DNA of 40,668 nt. It comes from Micromonospora endophytica. Its GTDB lineage: Bacteria; Actinomycetota; Actinomycetes; Mycobacteriales; Micromonosporaceae. Below, piece by piece: positions 23,645 through 34,849 of this stretch. The number at the start of each line of letters is the position of its first letter. The first letter of the stretch is position 1. Below the pieces are notes generated by a model. The model did not search any database. It was not told the origin of the DNA and saw only the letters and a program-made list of their open reading frames with translations. The stretch spans positions 1 to 40,668 of the forward strand of contig NZ_POTX01000029.1 in assembly GCF_003236305.1 (NCBI RefSeq), written 5' to 3'. The translations under genes were made by a program, and so were the position numbers.

Positions 23645-25035
23645 GCGGATCAGCGAGCGAAGCAGCAGGTGCCGGCATGAGCGAGGCCCTTTGGCTGGCG
23701 GAGTACGCGTGGCTGCCCGAACAGGACGCACCGACTCCGGACGTGTTGATCGAGACGACCGACGGCCGGATCACCGCCGTGACGCCCCTGACACCGTCGG
23801 GCCGACCGGACGCCGGGGTCGACGTGCTGGGCGATGCGGTCCGGTTGCCGGGGCTGACCCTGCCGGGCCTGGCCAACGTCCATTCCCACGCCTTCCACCG
23901 GGCGCTGCGCGGGCGTACCCACGGTGGGCGTGGCGACTTCTGGAGCTGGCGCGACCAGATGTACGCCGTCACCAGCCGGCTCGACCCGGACTCCTATCTG
24001 GCGCTGGCGCGGGCGGTGTACGCCGAGATGGCCCTGGCCGGGATCACCGCCGTCGGTGAGTTCCACTACCTGCACCACGGCCCGGACGGCACGCCGTACA
24101 ACGACCCGAACGCGATGAGCGCGGCGCTTGTCGAGGCGGCGGCACAGGCCGGGATCCGGCTGACCCTGCTGGACACCTGTTACCTGACCGCCTCGGTGGG
24201 CGGCGAGCCGCTGGCCGGACCGCAGCGACGCTTCGGTGACGGCGACGCGTCGCGGTGGGCCGAGCGGGTCGGCGGGTTCACCCCGGACGGCGCGCACGCC
24301 CGCCTCGGTGCGGCCATCCACTCGGTGCGGGCGGTGCCCGCCGACCAGCTCGCCACCGTGGCCGGCTGGGCACATCAGCGGGACGCGCCGCTGCACGTGC
24401 ACCTGTCGGAGCAGCCGGCCGAGAACGACGCCTGCCGGGCGGTGCACGGCCGCACCCCCACCGCCCTGTTGGCCGAGCACGGTGTGCTGGGCCGGTCCAC
24501 CACGGCGGTGCACGCCACCCATCCGACAGGCGGTGATGTGAGCCTGCTCGGCGAGAGCCGGACCGCTGTCTGCCTCTGCCCCACCACGGAACGGGACCTC
24601 GCCGACGGGATCGGGCCGGCCCGCCGGATGGCCGACGCCGGGATCCCGCTCAGCCTGGGCAGTGACAGCCACGCGGTGATCGACCTGTTCGAGGAGGCCC
24701 GCGCGGTGGAGCTGGACGAGCGGCTGCGGACCCGCAAGCGGGGCCACTTCACCCCGGCCGAGCTGTTGACGGCCGCGAGCGCGGCCGGGCACGCCGCGCT
24801 GGGCTGGACCGACGCCGGCCGGATCGCGGTAGGTGCCCGCGCCGACCTGGTCACTGTGGCGCTGGACAGCGTACGCACGGCCGGGGTGGCACCGGCGGGT
24901 GTCTGGTTCGCGGCGAGCGCGGCAGATGTCAGCCAGGTGGTGGTGGACGGCCGGGTGCTGGTGCGCGACGGCCACCACCTGACCGTCGACGTACCGCACG
25001 AGCTCGCCACCTCGATCGCGACGGTGATCTCATGA
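23641..25035 (+). CDS. hutF: formimidoylglutamate deiminase
   Basis: A 464-residue amidohydrolase-superfamily enzyme. [20 protein letters not shown] holds the HxH metal pair of HutF, followed by [28 protein letters not shown] (third His, and the acid region) and [20 protein letters not shown] (metal Asp). It converts N-formimino-L-glutamate to N-formyl-L-glutamate and ammonia. Start GTG 23641 overlaps the preceding stop (GTGA). ATG 23677 is an alternative just before the conserved first strand; neither has a strong ribosome-binding site. The stop overlaps hutI by 4 nt. Confidence 0.95.
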   Translation: MSGSASEAAGAGMSEALWLAEYAWLPEQDAPTPDVLIETTDGRITAVTPLTPSGRPDAGVDVLGDAVRLPGLTLPGLANVHSHAFHRALRGRTHGGRGDFWSWRDQMYAVTSRLDPDSYLALARAVYAEMALAGITAVGEFHYLHHGPDGTPYNDPNAMSAALVEAAAQAGIRLTLLDTCYLTASVGGEPLAGPQRRFGDGDASRWAERVGGFTPDGAHARLGAAIHSVRAVPADQLATVAGWAHQRDAPLHVHLSEQPAENDACRAVHGRTPTALLAEHGVLGRSTTAVHATHPTGGDVSLLGESRTAVCLCPTTERDLADGIGPARRMADAGIPLSLGSDSHAVIDLFEEARAVELDERLRTRKRGHFTPAELLTAASAAGHAALGWTDAGRIAVGARADLVTVALDSVRTAGVAPAGVWFAASAADVSQVVVDGRVLVRDGHHLTVDVPHELATSIATVIS

Positions 25036-26237
25036 GCAGCCTGCTGGTGGACAACATCGGTGAGCTGGTCACCAACGAGGCCGGCCGGGGCGAGGGCGGG
25101 CCGCTGGGCATCCGGCGCCGGGCCGCGCTGCTGATCGAGGAGGGCGAGGTGGCCTGGGTGGGGTCGGCCGCCGACGCGCCGGCCGCCGACCGGCGGATCG
25201 ACGCCGACGGCGCGGCGGTGCTGCCCGGCTTCGTGGACAGCCACGCCCACCTGGTCTTCGCCGGGGACCGGGCAGGCGAGTTCGCCGCCCGGATGGCTGG
25301 GCAGCCGTACACCGGCGGCGGCATCCGGACCACGGTCCGCGCCACCCGCGCCGCCTCCGACGGCGAGCTGCGCGCCACCGTGCGCCGGCTGCGCGCCGAG
25401 GCGTTGCGGCAGGGCACCACCACCATCGAGATCAAGAGTGGGTACGGCCTGACCGTCGCCGACGAGGCGCGCTCGCTGCGGATCGCCGCCGAGGTCAGCA
25501 CGGAGACCACGTTCCTCGGCGCACACGTGGTGCCGGCCGAGTACGCCGACCGTCCCGACGACTACGTCGGGCTGGTCTGCGGGCCGATGCTGCACGCCGC
25601 CGCCCCGTACGCGAAGTGGATCGACGTGTTCTGTGAGCGGGGCGCCTTCGACGTCGACCACGCCCGGGCGATCCTGGCCTGCGGGCAGGCCCTGGGCCTC
25701 GGCGTACGGGTGCACGCCAACCAGCTCGGACCCGGGCCGGGGGTGCGGCTCGGGGTGGAGTTGGGCGCGGCCAGTGTGGACCACTGCACCCACCTGACCG
25801 ACGCCGACGTGGACGCGCTGGCATCGACCCGGTTCGACTGCATGTGTGCCGACGGTGGGCACACCACCACCGTGGCGACGTTGCTGCCCGGTGCCGAGTT
25901 CTCCACCCGCTCGCCCTATCCGGACGCCCGCCGGTTGCTCGACGCCCGAGTCACGGTGGCGCTGGCCACCGACTGCAACCCCGGCTCGTCGTACACCTCG
26001 TCGATGCCGTTCTGCATCGCGCTCGCCGTACGCGAGATGCGGATGACCCCGGCGGAGGCGGTGTGGGCCGCGACCGCCGGTGGCGCGCGGGCGCTGCGCC
26101 GCGACGACATCGGGGTGCTGCGGCCCCGCGCCCGGGCCGACCTGATCATCCTCGACGCACCCTCCCACCTGCACCTGGCCTACCGGCCAGGAGTCCCGCT
26201 GATCCGCCAGGTCCTGCACAACGGAGTTCCGCTATGA
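25032..26237 (+). CDS. hutI: imidazolonepropionase
   Basis: A 401-residue amidohydrolase-superfamily enzyme. [20 protein letters not shown] and [15 protein letters not shown] are HutI signatures; later [10 protein letters not shown] and [14 protein letters not shown] (metal Asp region) follow. It opens the imidazolone ring to give N-formimino-L-glutamate, using a bound zinc or iron. ATG 25032 overlaps the hutF stop (ATGA), and its own stop overlaps the hutH start in the same way, so hutF-hutI-hutH are translationally coupled. Confidence 0.97.
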   Translation: MSSLLVDNIGELVTNEAGRGEGGPLGIRRRAALLIEEGEVAWVGSAADAPAADRRIDADGAAVLPGFVDSHAHLVFAGDRAGEFAARMAGQPYTGGGIRTTVRATRAASDGELRATVRRLRAEALRQGTTTIEIKSGYGLTVADEARSLRIAAEVSTETTFLGAHVVPAEYADRPDDYVGLVCGPMLHAAAPYAKWIDVFCERGAFDVDHARAILACGQALGLGVRVHANQLGPGPGVRLGVELGAASVDHCTHLTDADVDALASTRFDCMCADGGHTTTVATLLPGAEFSTRSPYPDARRLLDARVTVALATDCNPGSSYTSSMPFCIALAVREMRMTPAEAVWAATAGGARALRRDDIGVLRPRARADLIILDAPSHLHLAYRPGVPLIRQVLHNGVPL

Positions 26238-27769
26238 CCGTCACCGTCCAGCCCACCGGGATCTCCCCCGCCGACCTGCTCGCCGTGGCCCGGGGCGGCA
26301 CGACTGTCGTCCTCGACCCGGCCACCGTGTCGGCCATGGCCACCAGCCGGTCCATCGTGGACGGCATCGAGGCCGCCGGTCGCCCGGTGTACGGCGTCTC
26401 CACCGGCTTCGGCGCGCTGGCCAACACCTTCGTCGCCCCCGAGCGGCGGGCCGAGTTGCAGCACGCGCTGATCCGGTCGCACGCCGCCGGGGTGGGCGCG
26501 CCGATGCCACGGGAGGTGGTGCGGGCGATGATGTTGCTGCGGGTCCGCTCGCTGGCGCTGGGCCACTCCGGGGTCCGTCCGCTGATCGCCACCGCCCTGG
26601 TGGACCTGCTCAACCACGACGTCACCCCGTGGGTGCCGGAACACGGCTCGCTGGGTGCCTCCGGTGACCTGGCACCGCTGGCGCACTGCGCCCTGGTGCT
26701 GCTCGGTGAGGGCTGGGTGCTCGGCCCGGCCGGCGAGCGGCTACCGGCCGCCGACGCGCTGCGCCACGCCGGTCTCGCCCCGATCGAGCTGGCCGCCAAG
26801 GAGGGGCTGGCGCTGATCAACGGCACCGACGGCATGCTCGGCATGCTGCTGCTGGCGATCCACGACGCGGCGCACCTGTTCACCATGGCCGACGTGACAG
26901 CCGCCCTCGCGATCGAGGCGATGCTCGGCTCGGAGCGGCCCTTCCTGCCCGAGCTGCACGCCATCCGCCCGCATCCCGGGCAGGGCGTCTCGGCGGCCAA
27001 CATCCACCGGCTGTTGCAGGACTCGGCGGTGATGGATTCGCACCGGGACGACCTGGCGCACGCGGTGCAGGACGCGTACTCGATGCGCTGCGCGCCGCAG
27101 GTGGCCGGCGCAGCCCGGGACACCCTGGACTTCGTCCGGACGGTGGCCGGACGGGAGCTGCTCTCGGTGGTGGACAACCCGGTGGTGCTGCCCGACGGTC
27201 GGGTCGAATCGACGGGCAACTTTCACGGCGCCCCGCTCGGTTTCGCCGCCGACTTCCTGGCCATCGCCGCCGCCGAGGTGGGCGCGATCGCCGAGCGCCG
27301 GGTGGATCGGCTGCTCGACGTCACCCGATCCCGGGAACTGCCGGCGTTCCTCTCCCCCGACGCCGGGGTCAACTCCGGGCTGATGATCGCTCAGTACACG
27401 GCGGCCGGCATCGTCGCGGAGAACCGCCGGCTGGCCGCGCCCGCCTCGGTCGACTCGCTGCCCACCAGCGGCATGCAGGAGGACCACGTCTCGATGGGTT
27501 GGGCCGCCACCAAGAAGCTGCGTACCGTGCTGGACAACCTGACCAGCCTGCTCGCGGTGGAGCTGCTGGCGGCCGTACGCGGCCTGCAGTTGCGGGCGCC
27601 GCTGGTCCCCTCGCCCGCCGGCCGGGCGGCCATCGCCGCCCTCGGCGGCGCCGCCGGCGAGCCCGGTCCGGACGTCTTCCTCGCCCCCGTGATGGAAGCC
27701 GCCCGCACCACGATCGCCACCCCCGACCTCCGCACCGCCATCGAGCACGAGATCGGCCCCCTCGACTAG
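26234..27769 (+). CDS. hutH: histidine ammonia-lyase
   Basis: A 511-residue enzyme of normal family length. [14 protein letters not shown] holds the Ala142-Ser143-Gly144 triad that cyclises to the MIO electrophile, and VYGVSTGFG holds the active-site Tyr53. [13 protein letters not shown] and [14 protein letters not shown] sequence complete the active site. It deaminates L-histidine to urocanate, the first step of the pathway, although it is encoded last. ATG 26234 overlaps the hutI stop by 4 nt. Two hairpins lie downstream in the gap before rdgB. Confidence 0.97.
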   Translation: MTVTVQPTGISPADLLAVARGGTTVVLDPATVSAMATSRSIVDGIEAAGRPVYGVSTGFGALANTFVAPERRAELQHALIRSHAAGVGAPMPREVVRAMMLLRVRSLALGHSGVRPLIATALVDLLNHDVTPWVPEHGSLGASGDLAPLAHCALVLLGEGWVLGPAGERLPAADALRHAGLAPIELAAKEGLALINGTDGMLGMLLLAIHDAAHLFTMADVTAALAIEAMLGSERPFLPELHAIRPHPGQGVSAANIHRLLQDSAVMDSHRDDLAHAVQDAYSMRCAPQVAGAARDTLDFVRTVAGRELLSVVDNPVVLPDGRVESTGNFHGAPLGFAADFLAIAAAEVGAIAERRVDRLLDVTRSRELPAFLSPDAGVNSGLMIAQYTAAGIVAENRRLAAPASVDSLPTSGMQEDHVSMGWAATKKLRTVLDNLTSLLAVELLAAVRGLQLRAPLVPSPAGRAAIAALGGAAGEPGPDVFLAPVMEAARTTIATPDLRTAIEHEIGPLD

Positions 27770-27783
27770 CCCCCGACGACGTC

Positions 27784-27847
27784 GCGCGAGATGCCGCAAG
27801 TCGCGCCGTCAGCCACCCCGAATGCCGCGCGATGCCGCAAGTCGCGC
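27784..27847. repeat. paired hairpin repeat in the hutH-rdgB gap, possible two-way terminator
   Basis: Two copies of ATGCCGCAAGTCGCGCCG (starting 27791 and 27832) each form GCGCGA / TCGCGC stem-loops (27784-27806 with 11-nt loop; 27827-27847 with 9-nt loop). They sit between the stop codons of convergent hutH and rdgB, where a bidirectional terminator would be expected. Neither has a T tract. The near-identical duplication suggests a dispersed intergenic repeat. The rest of the 100-nt gap holds nothing else. Confidence 0.5.
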
Positions 27848-27869
27848 CGGGAAGCCGGCAGGAGGCCGG

Positions 27870-28475
27870 TCAGAGGAGCTTGGCGACCAGGGCGGCCAGC
27901 TCGCGCAGGGCCTTGCCGCGGTGGCTGATGGCGTCCTTCTCCTGCGGGGTCAGCTCGGCGTTGGTGCGGTCCTGGCCGTCACCGAGGAAGATCGGGTCGT
28001 AGCCGAAGCCGCCGTCCCCACGCGGGGCGCGCAGCAACCGACCCGCCTGCCTGCCGTCGACCAGGTGCTCCTTGCCGCCGGGCAGCACCAGCGCGATGGT
28101 GCAGACGAACGAGGCGCCGCGATGCTCGTCCGGCACGTCGGCGACCTGGTCGAGCACCAGTTGGAGGTTGGCCTCGTCGTTGCCGTGCCGACCGGCCCAG
28201 CGGGCGCTGAACACCCCCGGCATCCCGTTGAGCGCGTCGACGGCCAACCCGGAGTCGTCGGCGATCGTCGGCAGCCCGGTGCGCCGGCAGCCCTCCCGCG
28301 CCTTGATCAGCGCGTTCTCGCCGAAGGTCAGCCCGGTCTCCGGCAACTCCGGGTACGCCTCGACGTCGTCCAACCCGATCAGGGCGATCCGGTGCGCGCC
28401 GAGCGCGGTGTCGAGGATGCGCTGCAACTCGACGAGCTTCTTGCGGTTCCTGGTGGCGAGCAGCACCTTGTTCAT
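27870..28475 (-). CDS. rdgB: XTP/dITP diphosphatase (RdgB/HAM1)
   Basis: A 201-residue enzyme. It opens with [14 protein letters not shown], carrying the substrate-binding T8, N10, K13 pattern; [25 protein letters not shown] is the catalytic Asp and family signature; GFGYDPIF and SHRGKAL complete the nucleotide site. It hydrolyses XTP, ITP and dITP to monophosphates, clearing deaminated purines from the nucleotide pool. ATG 28475 overlaps the rph stop by 4 nt (ATGA), a coupling seen in many actinobacteria. Confidence 0.96.
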   Translation of the reverse strand: MNKVLLATRNRKKLVELQRILDTALGAHRIALIGLDDVEAYPELPETGLTFGENALIKAREGCRRTGLPTIADDSGLAVDALNGMPGVFSARWAGRHGNDEANLQLVLDQVADVPDEHRGASFVCTIALVLPGGKEHLVDGRQAGRLLRAPRGDGGFGYDPIFLGDGQDRTNAELTPQEKDAISHRGKALRELAALVAKLL

Positions 28476-29200
28476 GAGGAAAGAGCCTTCCGCTGGGCTT
28501 CGGCGAGATCCAGACAGCCGAGGACGCCCAGGTCGAGCAGGGCATCCAACTGGTCGCGGGCGAACACACCGGCCTCGCCGGTGCCCTGCACCTCGACGAA
28601 GTCGCCGGTGCCGGTGCAGACCACGTTCATGTCGACCTCGGCGGCCACGTCCTCGTCGTAGCACAGATCCAGGCGCGGCTCGCCGTCGATCACGCCGACG
28701 CTTATCGCCGCCACCGACCGGTGCATCACGTTCTCCGGCTTGCCGGAGAGGGCCTTGCGGGCGGCGAGCCAGGTGACCGCGTCGTGCAGGGCCACGTACG
28801 CGCCGGTGATCGCGGCGGTCCGGGTGCCGCCGTCGGCCTGGAGCACATCGCAGTCGAGCACAATCGAGTTCTCGCCGAGCGCCTTGAGGTCGATGGCGGC
28901 CCGCAGGCTCCGGCCGATCAGCCGGGAGATCTCGTGGGTACGCCCACCGACCTTGCCCTTGATGCTCTCCCGGTCCGAGCGGGTGTTGGTGGCCCGGGGC
29001 AGCATCGCGTACTCGGCGGTGACCCAGCCCAGCCCGGAACCTCGACGCCAGCGGGGCACCCCCTCGGTGACGCTCGCCGTGCAGAGCACCCGGGTGTGGC
29101 CGAACTCCACCAGGACGGAGCCCTCGGGGTGGGTGCTCCAACCGCGGGTCAGGCTCACCGGTCGGAGTTGGTCGGGCCGTCGCCCGTCAGGTCGCGCCAT
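28472..29200 (-). CDS. rph: ribonuclease PH
   Basis: A 242-residue phosphorolytic exoribonuclease. [40 protein letters not shown] and [15 protein letters not shown] are the family segments; the RNase PH fold binds phosphate near the last of these. It trims tRNA 3' ends using phosphate. GTG 29209 is in frame, but ATG 29200 was preferred because AGGG sits about 10 nt upstream of it. The gene follows the metallo-hydrolase gene by 48 nt and is coupled to rdgB. Confidence 0.96.
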   Translation of the reverse strand: MARPDGRRPDQLRPVSLTRGWSTHPEGSVLVEFGHTRVLCTASVTEGVPRWRRGSGLGWVTAEYAMLPRATNTRSDRESIKGKVGGRTHEISRLIGRSLRAAIDLKALGENSIVLDCDVLQADGGTRTAAITGAYVALHDAVTWLAARKALSGKPENVMHRSVAAISVGVIDGEPRLDLCYDEDVAAEVDMNVVCTGTGDFVEVQGTGEAGVFARDQLDALLDLGVLGCLDLAEAQRKALSS

Positions 29201-29248
29201 GCCCTGCACCCTATGTGGTGGGCGGATCGGCGGATCCGCGCGGGCGGG

Positions 29249-29995
29249 TCAAATGTCGTAGCTGGCGCCGGGGCGGACCACTTCCAGCGGGCCGGGGTAC
29301 GCGGCGGCAGCGGAGGCGACGGTGTGCGCCTCGCTGCCCCAGGCGTCCACCAGGTGGGTCAGCAGCAGCCGCCCGACGTGCGCCTTGGCCGCCGCCTCGC
29401 CGGCCTCCCGGCCGGTCAGGTGCAGGTCCGGTGGGTTGTCCACCCCGTCGAGGTAGCTGGCTTCGCAGAGGAACGTGTCGGCGTTCTGGGCCAGCCGCAG
29501 CAGCGCCTCGCAGGGGGCGGTGTCTGAGGAGTAGCAGAGCGCCCGACCGCCGTGTTCCAGCCGTACGCCGTAGGTCTCGACCGGGTGCAGCACCCGGTCG
29601 ACGGTGACGGTGAACGGGCCGATCGGGAAGGTGCCGGGTTGCAGCGCGTAGAACTGGTAGACGTCCTCGACGGTACGGTCCTCCTGGCCGTACGCCGCGG
29701 CGATCCGGTCCGGTGCGCCGGCCGGCGCGTAGACCGGCAGCGGCGGATAGGGGCCGTCGGGGGCGTATCGCCGCACCACCACGTACGACGCGGCGTCGAG
29801 GATGTGGTCGCAGTGCAGGTGGGTCAGGAGGATCGCGTCCGGGGCGTGCAGCCCGGCGTAGCGCTGGAGGGTGGAGAGCGAGCCCGCGCCGAAGTCGACC
29901 AGGAGCCGGAAGTTGTCGGCTTCGACCAGATATGCCGAGCAGGGGGACTCGGGTCCGGGGAAGCTGCCCGCACAGCCCAGGACGGTCAGTCGCAT
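29249..29995 (-). CDS. metallo-beta-lactamase-fold hydrolase, Rv1339-like
   Basis: A 248-residue protein with the metal motif THLHCDH (58-64), LGCAGSFPG at the N-terminus, SSDTAPCEAL and LLTHLVDAWG near the end, as in the RNase Z/PhnP-like group. The gene order metallo-hydrolase, rph, rdgB matches Mycobacterium Rv1339-rphA-Rv1341. Rv1339 has been reported as an atypical cAMP phosphodiesterase, so a cyclic-nucleotide or other phosphodiester substrate is likely; RNase Z-type activity is the alternative. ATG 29995 has no clear ribosome-binding site. A 267-nt gap separates it from cysM. Confidence 0.82.
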   Translation of the reverse strand: MRLTVLGCAGSFPGPESPCSAYLVEADNFRLLVDFGAGSLSTLQRYAGLHAPDAILLTHLHCDHILDAASYVVVRRYAPDGPYPPLPVYAPAGAPDRIAAAYGQEDRTVEDVYQFYALQPGTFPIGPFTVTVDRVLHPVETYGVRLEHGGRALCYSSDTAPCEALLRLAQNADTFLCEASYLDGVDNPPDLHLTGREAGEAAAKAHVGRLLLTHLVDAWGSEAHTVASAAAAYPGPLEVVRPGASYDI

Positions 29996-30210
29996 CGAGT
30001 TGTCTCGCTGTCACGGTAAGTAGTAGTCCTACCGGCCATCGCCCCGGCGATGATGATCACTACCGACGCGTACGCCACGCTGGGAGCCTACGCCCGGCTC
30101 CGCAAGGGCAAGAATGATCTGCGGAAAGTTGTCGCCAACGTGACACCCACCTCGGCCGTCCGATCGACGCCGCGTTGGCTGAGTGGCCAATCAGGATGAC
30201 CCAACGTGAC
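29996..30210. other. gap without recognisable gene
   Basis: This stretch upstream of the metallo-hydrolase gene holds no convincing gene. A 49-codon frame (30050-30199, plus strand) has no ribosome-binding site or recognised product. TACCGT on the minus strand (near 30016) may be a -10 box for the metallo-hydrolase operon, but no matching -35 is visible. Confidence 0.4.
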
Positions 30211-30241
30211 GAGGGCCACCGACGGTTCGTCGGTGGCCCTC
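30211..30241 (-). terminator. strong hairpin downstream of cysM
   Basis: GAGGGCCACCGACG (30211-30224) pairs perfectly with the mirror arm 30228-30241 around a 3-nt loop, a 14-bp GC-rich stem starting 22 nt after the cysM stop. There is no T tract, as is common in actinobacteria. It would end the clpS-to-cysM transcript and separate it from the metallo-hydrolase operon. Confidence 0.75.
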
Positions 30242-30262
30242 GCCCATGTCACTCTCCCCAGG

Positions 30263-31651
<1,389 letters not shown>

Positions 31652-32140
31652 TCAGCGATCCGAACACTCGTAGTCGACCGTCGCCGGGCTCTGCCCGAAC
31701 ATGTAGGACTGCACGGCGTGCGGATCCACCCCGGCGTCGAGGATCCGCACCGGCTCCTCGGTCACCACCCCGTCCACGATGCGGAAGGAGCGGATCTCCT
31801 CCGTGTCCGGCTCACGGGTGGAGACGAGCAGGTAGTGCGCGCCCGGCTCACCGGCGAAGGAGATGTCCGTACGTGACGGGTACGCCTCCGTGGCGGTGTG
31901 GGAGTGGTAGATGACGACGGGCTCCTCGTCCCGATCGTCCATCTCCCGCCACACCCGCAGCTGCTCCATCGAGTCGAACTCGTAGAACGTCATCGAGCGG
32001 GCGGCGTTCTCCATCGGGATGTGCCGGGTCGGAGTGTCGCTGCCGACCGGGCCGGCGACCACGCCGCAGGCCTCGTCGGGGTGGTCCCGACGAGCGTGGG
32101 CGACGATCGCGTCAACGATCGACCGGTCGATGCTCAGCAC
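31652..32140 (-). CDS. mec: JAMM metalloprotease acting on CysO (Mec)
   Basis: A 162-residue JAB1/MPN protein. The JAMM motif is intact: Glu23, then HSHTATEAYPSRTD giving H79, H81, Ser89 and Asp92 around one zinc. In Mycobacterium Mec releases cysteine from the CysO-cysteine adduct and frees CysO; here it may also remove the CysO extension. Start GTG 32140 has TAGGCT 7 nt before it. The next gene, cysO, begins 62 nt after the stop. Confidence 0.92.
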   Translation of the reverse strand: MLSIDRSIVDAIVAHARRDHPDEACGVVAGPVGSDTPTRHIPMENAARSMTFYEFDSMEQLRVWREMDDRDEEPVVIYHSHTATEAYPSRTDISFAGEPGAHYLLVSTREPDTEEIRSFRIVDGVVTEEPVRILDAGVDPHAVQSYMFGQSPATVDYECSDR

Positions 32141-32147
32141 GCCGCCC

Positions 32148-32153
32148 AGCCTA
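32148..32153 (-). promoter_or_regulatory. possible -10 box of mec
   Basis: TAGGCT ends 7 nt before GTG 32140, so a leaderless mec-cysO-cysM transcript could start here in addition to readthrough from the clpS-DUF2017 genes. No -35 box is obvious. Confidence 0.35.
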
Positions 32154-32194
32154 GCGCCCGAGGGCCGCCAGCGGCGAGGCGGTGCCCGTCACAC

Positions 32195-32695
32195 TCACTC
32201 GATCAAGGCGTTGAGCAGGGACTCCTGGAGATAGCCCAGATAGGCGTAGACCGAAAGCTGGAACACCCGGCTGGACGAGGGGTCGGCCGAGACGGCGTCG
32301 TCCAGCTCGGCACCCAGATCCGTGCCGTCCTTGATCTCCAGGCGTACGCCCATGGCCAGCCGGGCGTCGTTGAGCGCCCGCAGCCACGCCTCGGCCGCCT
32401 CCGCGTCCAGGCGTACCTCCCCGCTGCCGTCGTCGGGCAGCGCGGCCAGGATCGCCCCGGCCTGGTCGATCTTCGCGGTCTTCAGATCACCCTCGGTGTA
32501 GCGGCGGAACTCCGCGGTCCCCGCCGCGTCGTCCGGGTACGCCTCGGGAAAGAGCCGGCACACCACCGGATCGGTGTGGTCGAAGCCGTCAGTGAGCAGG
32601 CCGACCACCTCCGAGGCGACCTTGCGCAGGACACGCACCTCGTCGATGGCGAAGGTGGCGACGTACCGGTCACCCCGGCGGCGGAACATGCTCAC
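32195..32695 (-). CDS. DUF2017 protein
   Basis: A 166-residue protein of the actinobacterial DUF2017 family, regularly found next to clpS (Rv1332 in Mycobacterium). It is helical and acidic, with [31 protein letters not shown] and [17 protein letters not shown] as conserved stretches. No function is known. Start GTG 32695 overlaps the clpS stop (GTGA); ATG 32689 two codons on is an alternative. The conserved pairing with clpS suggests a role in or around Clp proteolysis. Confidence 0.88.
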   Translation of the reverse strand: MSMFRRRGDRYVATFAIDEVRVLRKVASEVVGLLTDGFDHTDPVVCRLFPEAYPDDAAGTAEFRRYTEGDLKTAKIDQAGAILAALPDDGSGEVRLDAEAAEAWLRALNDARLAMGVRLEIKDGTDLGAELDDAVSADPSSSRVFQLSVYAYLGYLQESLLNALIE

Positions 32696-32982
32696 GACCG
32701 GTCCACCGTCGCCCAGAGGCCGTACGCGTGCAGCTGCGAGGCGTCGTGCTCCATCCGCTCCCGCGCGCCGCTGGACACCACGGCCTTGCCCTTGTGGTGC
32801 ACGTCCAGCATGAGCTGCTCGGCCTTCTCCCGGCTGTAGCCGAAGAGCTTCTGGAACACCCAGGTCACATATGTCATCAGGTTGACCGGGTCATCCCAGA
32901 CGATCGTCACCCACGGCCGGTCTGACGCCGGGACCTCATCGGTGTCCGGGGTCTCGACCGGTGCAACCTGCGGAGCCGCCAT
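32692..32982 (-). CDS. clpS: ClpS adaptor protein
   Basis: A 96-residue protein. [25 protein letters not shown] is the ClpS core, with the D-D-x-x-N pattern that contacts N-degrons, and HHKGKAVV forms the ClpA/ClpC contact region. ClpS brings proteins with destabilising N-terminal residues to the Clp protease. ATG 32982 was chosen because GGGGGG lies just upstream; ATG 32991 is possible. It is first of the clpS-DUF2017-mec-cysO-cysM run. The 136 nt upstream (32983-33118) hold no recognised gene. Confidence 0.92.
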   Translation of the reverse strand: MAAPQVAPVETPDTDEVPASDRPWVTIVWDDPVNLMTYVTWVFQKLFGYSREKAEQLMLDVHHKGKAVVSSGARERMEHDASQLHAYGLWATVDRS

Positions 32983-33118
32983 GCCCCCCATCGTGCCACC
33001 GGATCGGCGGAACCGAGGAACCGGAACGCCGGACCGGCCCGGCTCGTCGCCATCGGGGACCGTCCGGTGACCGTGCCCGCGACCGTCAGGCGTCCCGAGC
33101 GCACCTGCGGCGGGCCGG

Positions 33119-34648
33119 TCAGGCGAGCAGGGTGCCACGGTCGGCGGCATCGGAGAGCACCGTGCCGAGCGAGAGACGGATCACTTCGAAGCGGCGGGCC
33201 AACTCCCGGGGCAACTCCAGCTCGACCTCGCGCAGTGCCCGCTGGACCCAGGCCCGGGCGGCGTCCGGGTCGTTGCGTCCCGGGGTACGCCAGTGCTGCC
33301 AGCACCCACCGGCCAGCGCCACCGCCAGTGGCGGGAGCAGCTCCGTACGGACCGCGGCGGGATACGCCGACATCGCGTCGACAGCGGCGGCACCGGTCAT
33401 CCCGGTCACGTCCGCGCCGCTGGTGACCAGCAGCGCCCGCCGCAGCTCCGGCCCACTGGTGTGGTAAGTCAGGCCCCAACTGACCGCGTCGTCGATGCGC
33501 CGGTGGACCCCCTCCGGCAGGGGTGCGCCGAACAGCCGCCCGGCGACGTCGCCGACGATGGTCCGGACGAGTTGGTCGCACTGCGCGGTGACCAGCAGCG
33601 AGATCGCCTCCAACTCCCGGTCGAGGAACCGGGGCAGACCGGCACAGCCGACGCCGAAGAGGATCTCCTGCACCGCCCGCCGATGCAGGTCGGCCAGGCT
33701 CAGCGCCAGGTGTTGGCGGATCCGTCGGGTCGCGGCGCGCAGCTGCCGGTCGAGCGACTCGGACCAGTCGCCCGGCTCGTCGAGCACCGGCACCCGGTCC
33801 CGGAATCCGGGCGGCTGCGGCGGCGCACTGCCCCGGCGCAGCACCTCGTCGGACGACCAGTCGACAAGTGCCTGCCGCAGCTCCTCCACGTCTGCGTCGA
33901 CGATCGGAAACCACCGGGCGGCGGCCAGCCCCGGCACCACGGCGAGCAGCGCAGCCCGGTGTGCCGCGATGCTGACCGACACCTGGTCGACCACCGCGCC
34001 GGTCCTGACGTCGGCGGCCGGCACCGGGCCGGTCCTGACGTCGGCGGCCGGCACCGGGCCGGTCCTGACGTCGACGGCCGGCGTCACCGCGAAGAAGACC
34101 GGCACCGATGCCGCAGCCACCTCGGCGAGCAGGTTCAGCGCGACGCCACTGAACGACTGGTCCGCCGCGATCACGAACAGCAGTGCGCCGGCCCGGCCGA
34201 CCGCGTCGAGCAGCACCCCGGTGCCGGGTTGCCCGAGCGATTCGATGTCCGGCGTGTCGACAAGTCCGAACCACTTCAGCACCGGCTTGGGCAGGCTCAG
34301 CTCGACCCGGCGGGGCGGTCGGGCCAGCGCCGGCCCGACCGCCGGCAGCTCCGGGCGGTACGACGCCGGCATCCGGTATCCGGGCACGTACGCGGCCCGG
34401 CTGGCCGTCGTGGCGTGCCGCACCACAAGCCAGCTGCCGGCCGGCACGTCCAGCATCTCGACGTCGAGGTCGGACAGTGCGGCGAGCACACCGGCCCGAC
34501 CGGCGTCGGCGGGCCCCGTGGCGATCACCTCGATCGGCTCGTCCGGACCGGTGCGGCCCACCACGAGCCGTTCGGGAAAGAGGCCGGGACCGGCCGGCCG
34601 GGCACTGTCATCGGGCGTACCGAGGTGGTGGAGCGGGCCCGGCATCAT
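33119..34648 (-). CDS. degenerate dynamin-like GTPase
   Basis: A 509-residue protein with a dynamin-family layout but missing key residues. VDTPD (130-134) resembles the G3 motif, and FFAVTP-AVD (185-193) sits where the G4 motif would be. The P-loop position reads GPADAGRAG (45-53) and lacks the GKS, so GTP binding is doubtful. Ten-residue repeats ([10 protein letters not shown]) follow the G4 position. The C-terminal half is helical, as in dynamin stalk regions. GGAGG lies 10 nt before ATG 34648; M2 is a second possible start. It is divergent from the LuxR gene. I do not know its role; membrane remodelling or a stress role are guesses from the family. Confidence 0.6.
   Translation of the reverse strand: MMPGPLHHLGTPDDSARPAGPGLFPERLVVGRTGPDEPIEVIATGPADAGRAGVLAALSDLDVEMLDVPAGSWLVVRHATTASRAAYVPGYRMPASYRPELPAVGPALARPPRRVELSLPKPVLKWFGLVDTPDIESLGQPGTGVLLDAVGRAGALLFVIAADQSFSGVALNLLAEVAAASVPVFFAVTPAVDVRTGPVPAADVRTGPVPAADVRTGAVVDQVSVSIAAHRAALLAVVPGLAAARWFPIVDADVEELRQALVDWSSDEVLRRGSAPPQPPGFRDRVPVLDEPGDWSESLDRQLRAATRRIRQHLALSLADLHRRAVQEILFGVGCAGLPRFLDRELEAISLLVTAQCDQLVRTIVGDVAGRLFGAPLPEGVHRRIDDAVSWGLTYHTSGPELRRALLVTSGADVTGMTGAAAVDAMSAYPAAVRTELLPPLAVALAGGCWQHWRTPGRNDPDAARAWVQRALREVELELPRELARRFEVIRLSLGTVLSDAADRGTLLA
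34000..34082. repeat. 30-bp coding tandem repeat
   Basis: CCGGTCCTGACGTCGGCGGC begins each of two identical 30-bp units (34000-34029, 34030-34059) and a third unit with changes (34060-34082). It encodes the [10 protein letters not shown] repeats in the dynamin-like protein. The 30-bp unit keeps frame; unit number may vary between strains. Confidence 0.85.
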
Positions 34649-34711
34649 CAGGCGACAGCCTCCGCGGCAGGACGGCCGGCACTGCCGGTCGCAGTGAAAA
34701 TCCGGGTCACG

Positions 34712-34730
34712 CCTTCCGGATTCCGGAAGG
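34712..34730. promoter_or_regulatory. 19-bp palindrome between divergent genes
   Basis: CCTTCCGGA and TCCGGAAGG flank a single T, a perfect odd palindrome. It lies 64 bp before the dynamin-like start and 120 bp before the LuxR start. Smaller dyads follow (GTAT-ATAC at 34758-34769, CAGT-ACTG at 34771-34782). It is a good operator candidate for control of the divergent pair, possibly by the LuxR protein itself. Confidence 0.5.
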
Positions 34731-34837
34731 TTACGGCGGTTCCGCGTCCAGACAGAGGTATTCAGATACTCAGTGGTAACTGTTGGCCTACTCAACTCCG
34801 CCGGCCGAGGCTACCTATCCGGCATCAGTTTCATCGA

Positions 34838-34843
34838 TATGCT
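34838..34843 (+). promoter_or_regulatory. -10 box of the LuxR gene (leaderless type)
   Basis: TATGCT ends 6 nt before ATG 34850, so the start codon would be the first transcribed codon. No ribosome-binding site is present upstream. A -35 box at the right distance is weak (CTATCC, 34815-34820). Confidence 0.5.
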
Positions 34844-34849
34844 GCGCGA

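Noticed and set aside
30050..30199. 49-codon plus-strand frame
   Set aside because: No ribosome-binding site, recognised domain or supportive neighbour.
33293..34849. Upstream in-frame extension of the LuxR gene (to 1411 residues)
   Set aside because: It overlaps the dynamin-like gene on the other strand; the conserved start MGRWRFVGR with a -10 box 6 nt before it is at 34850.
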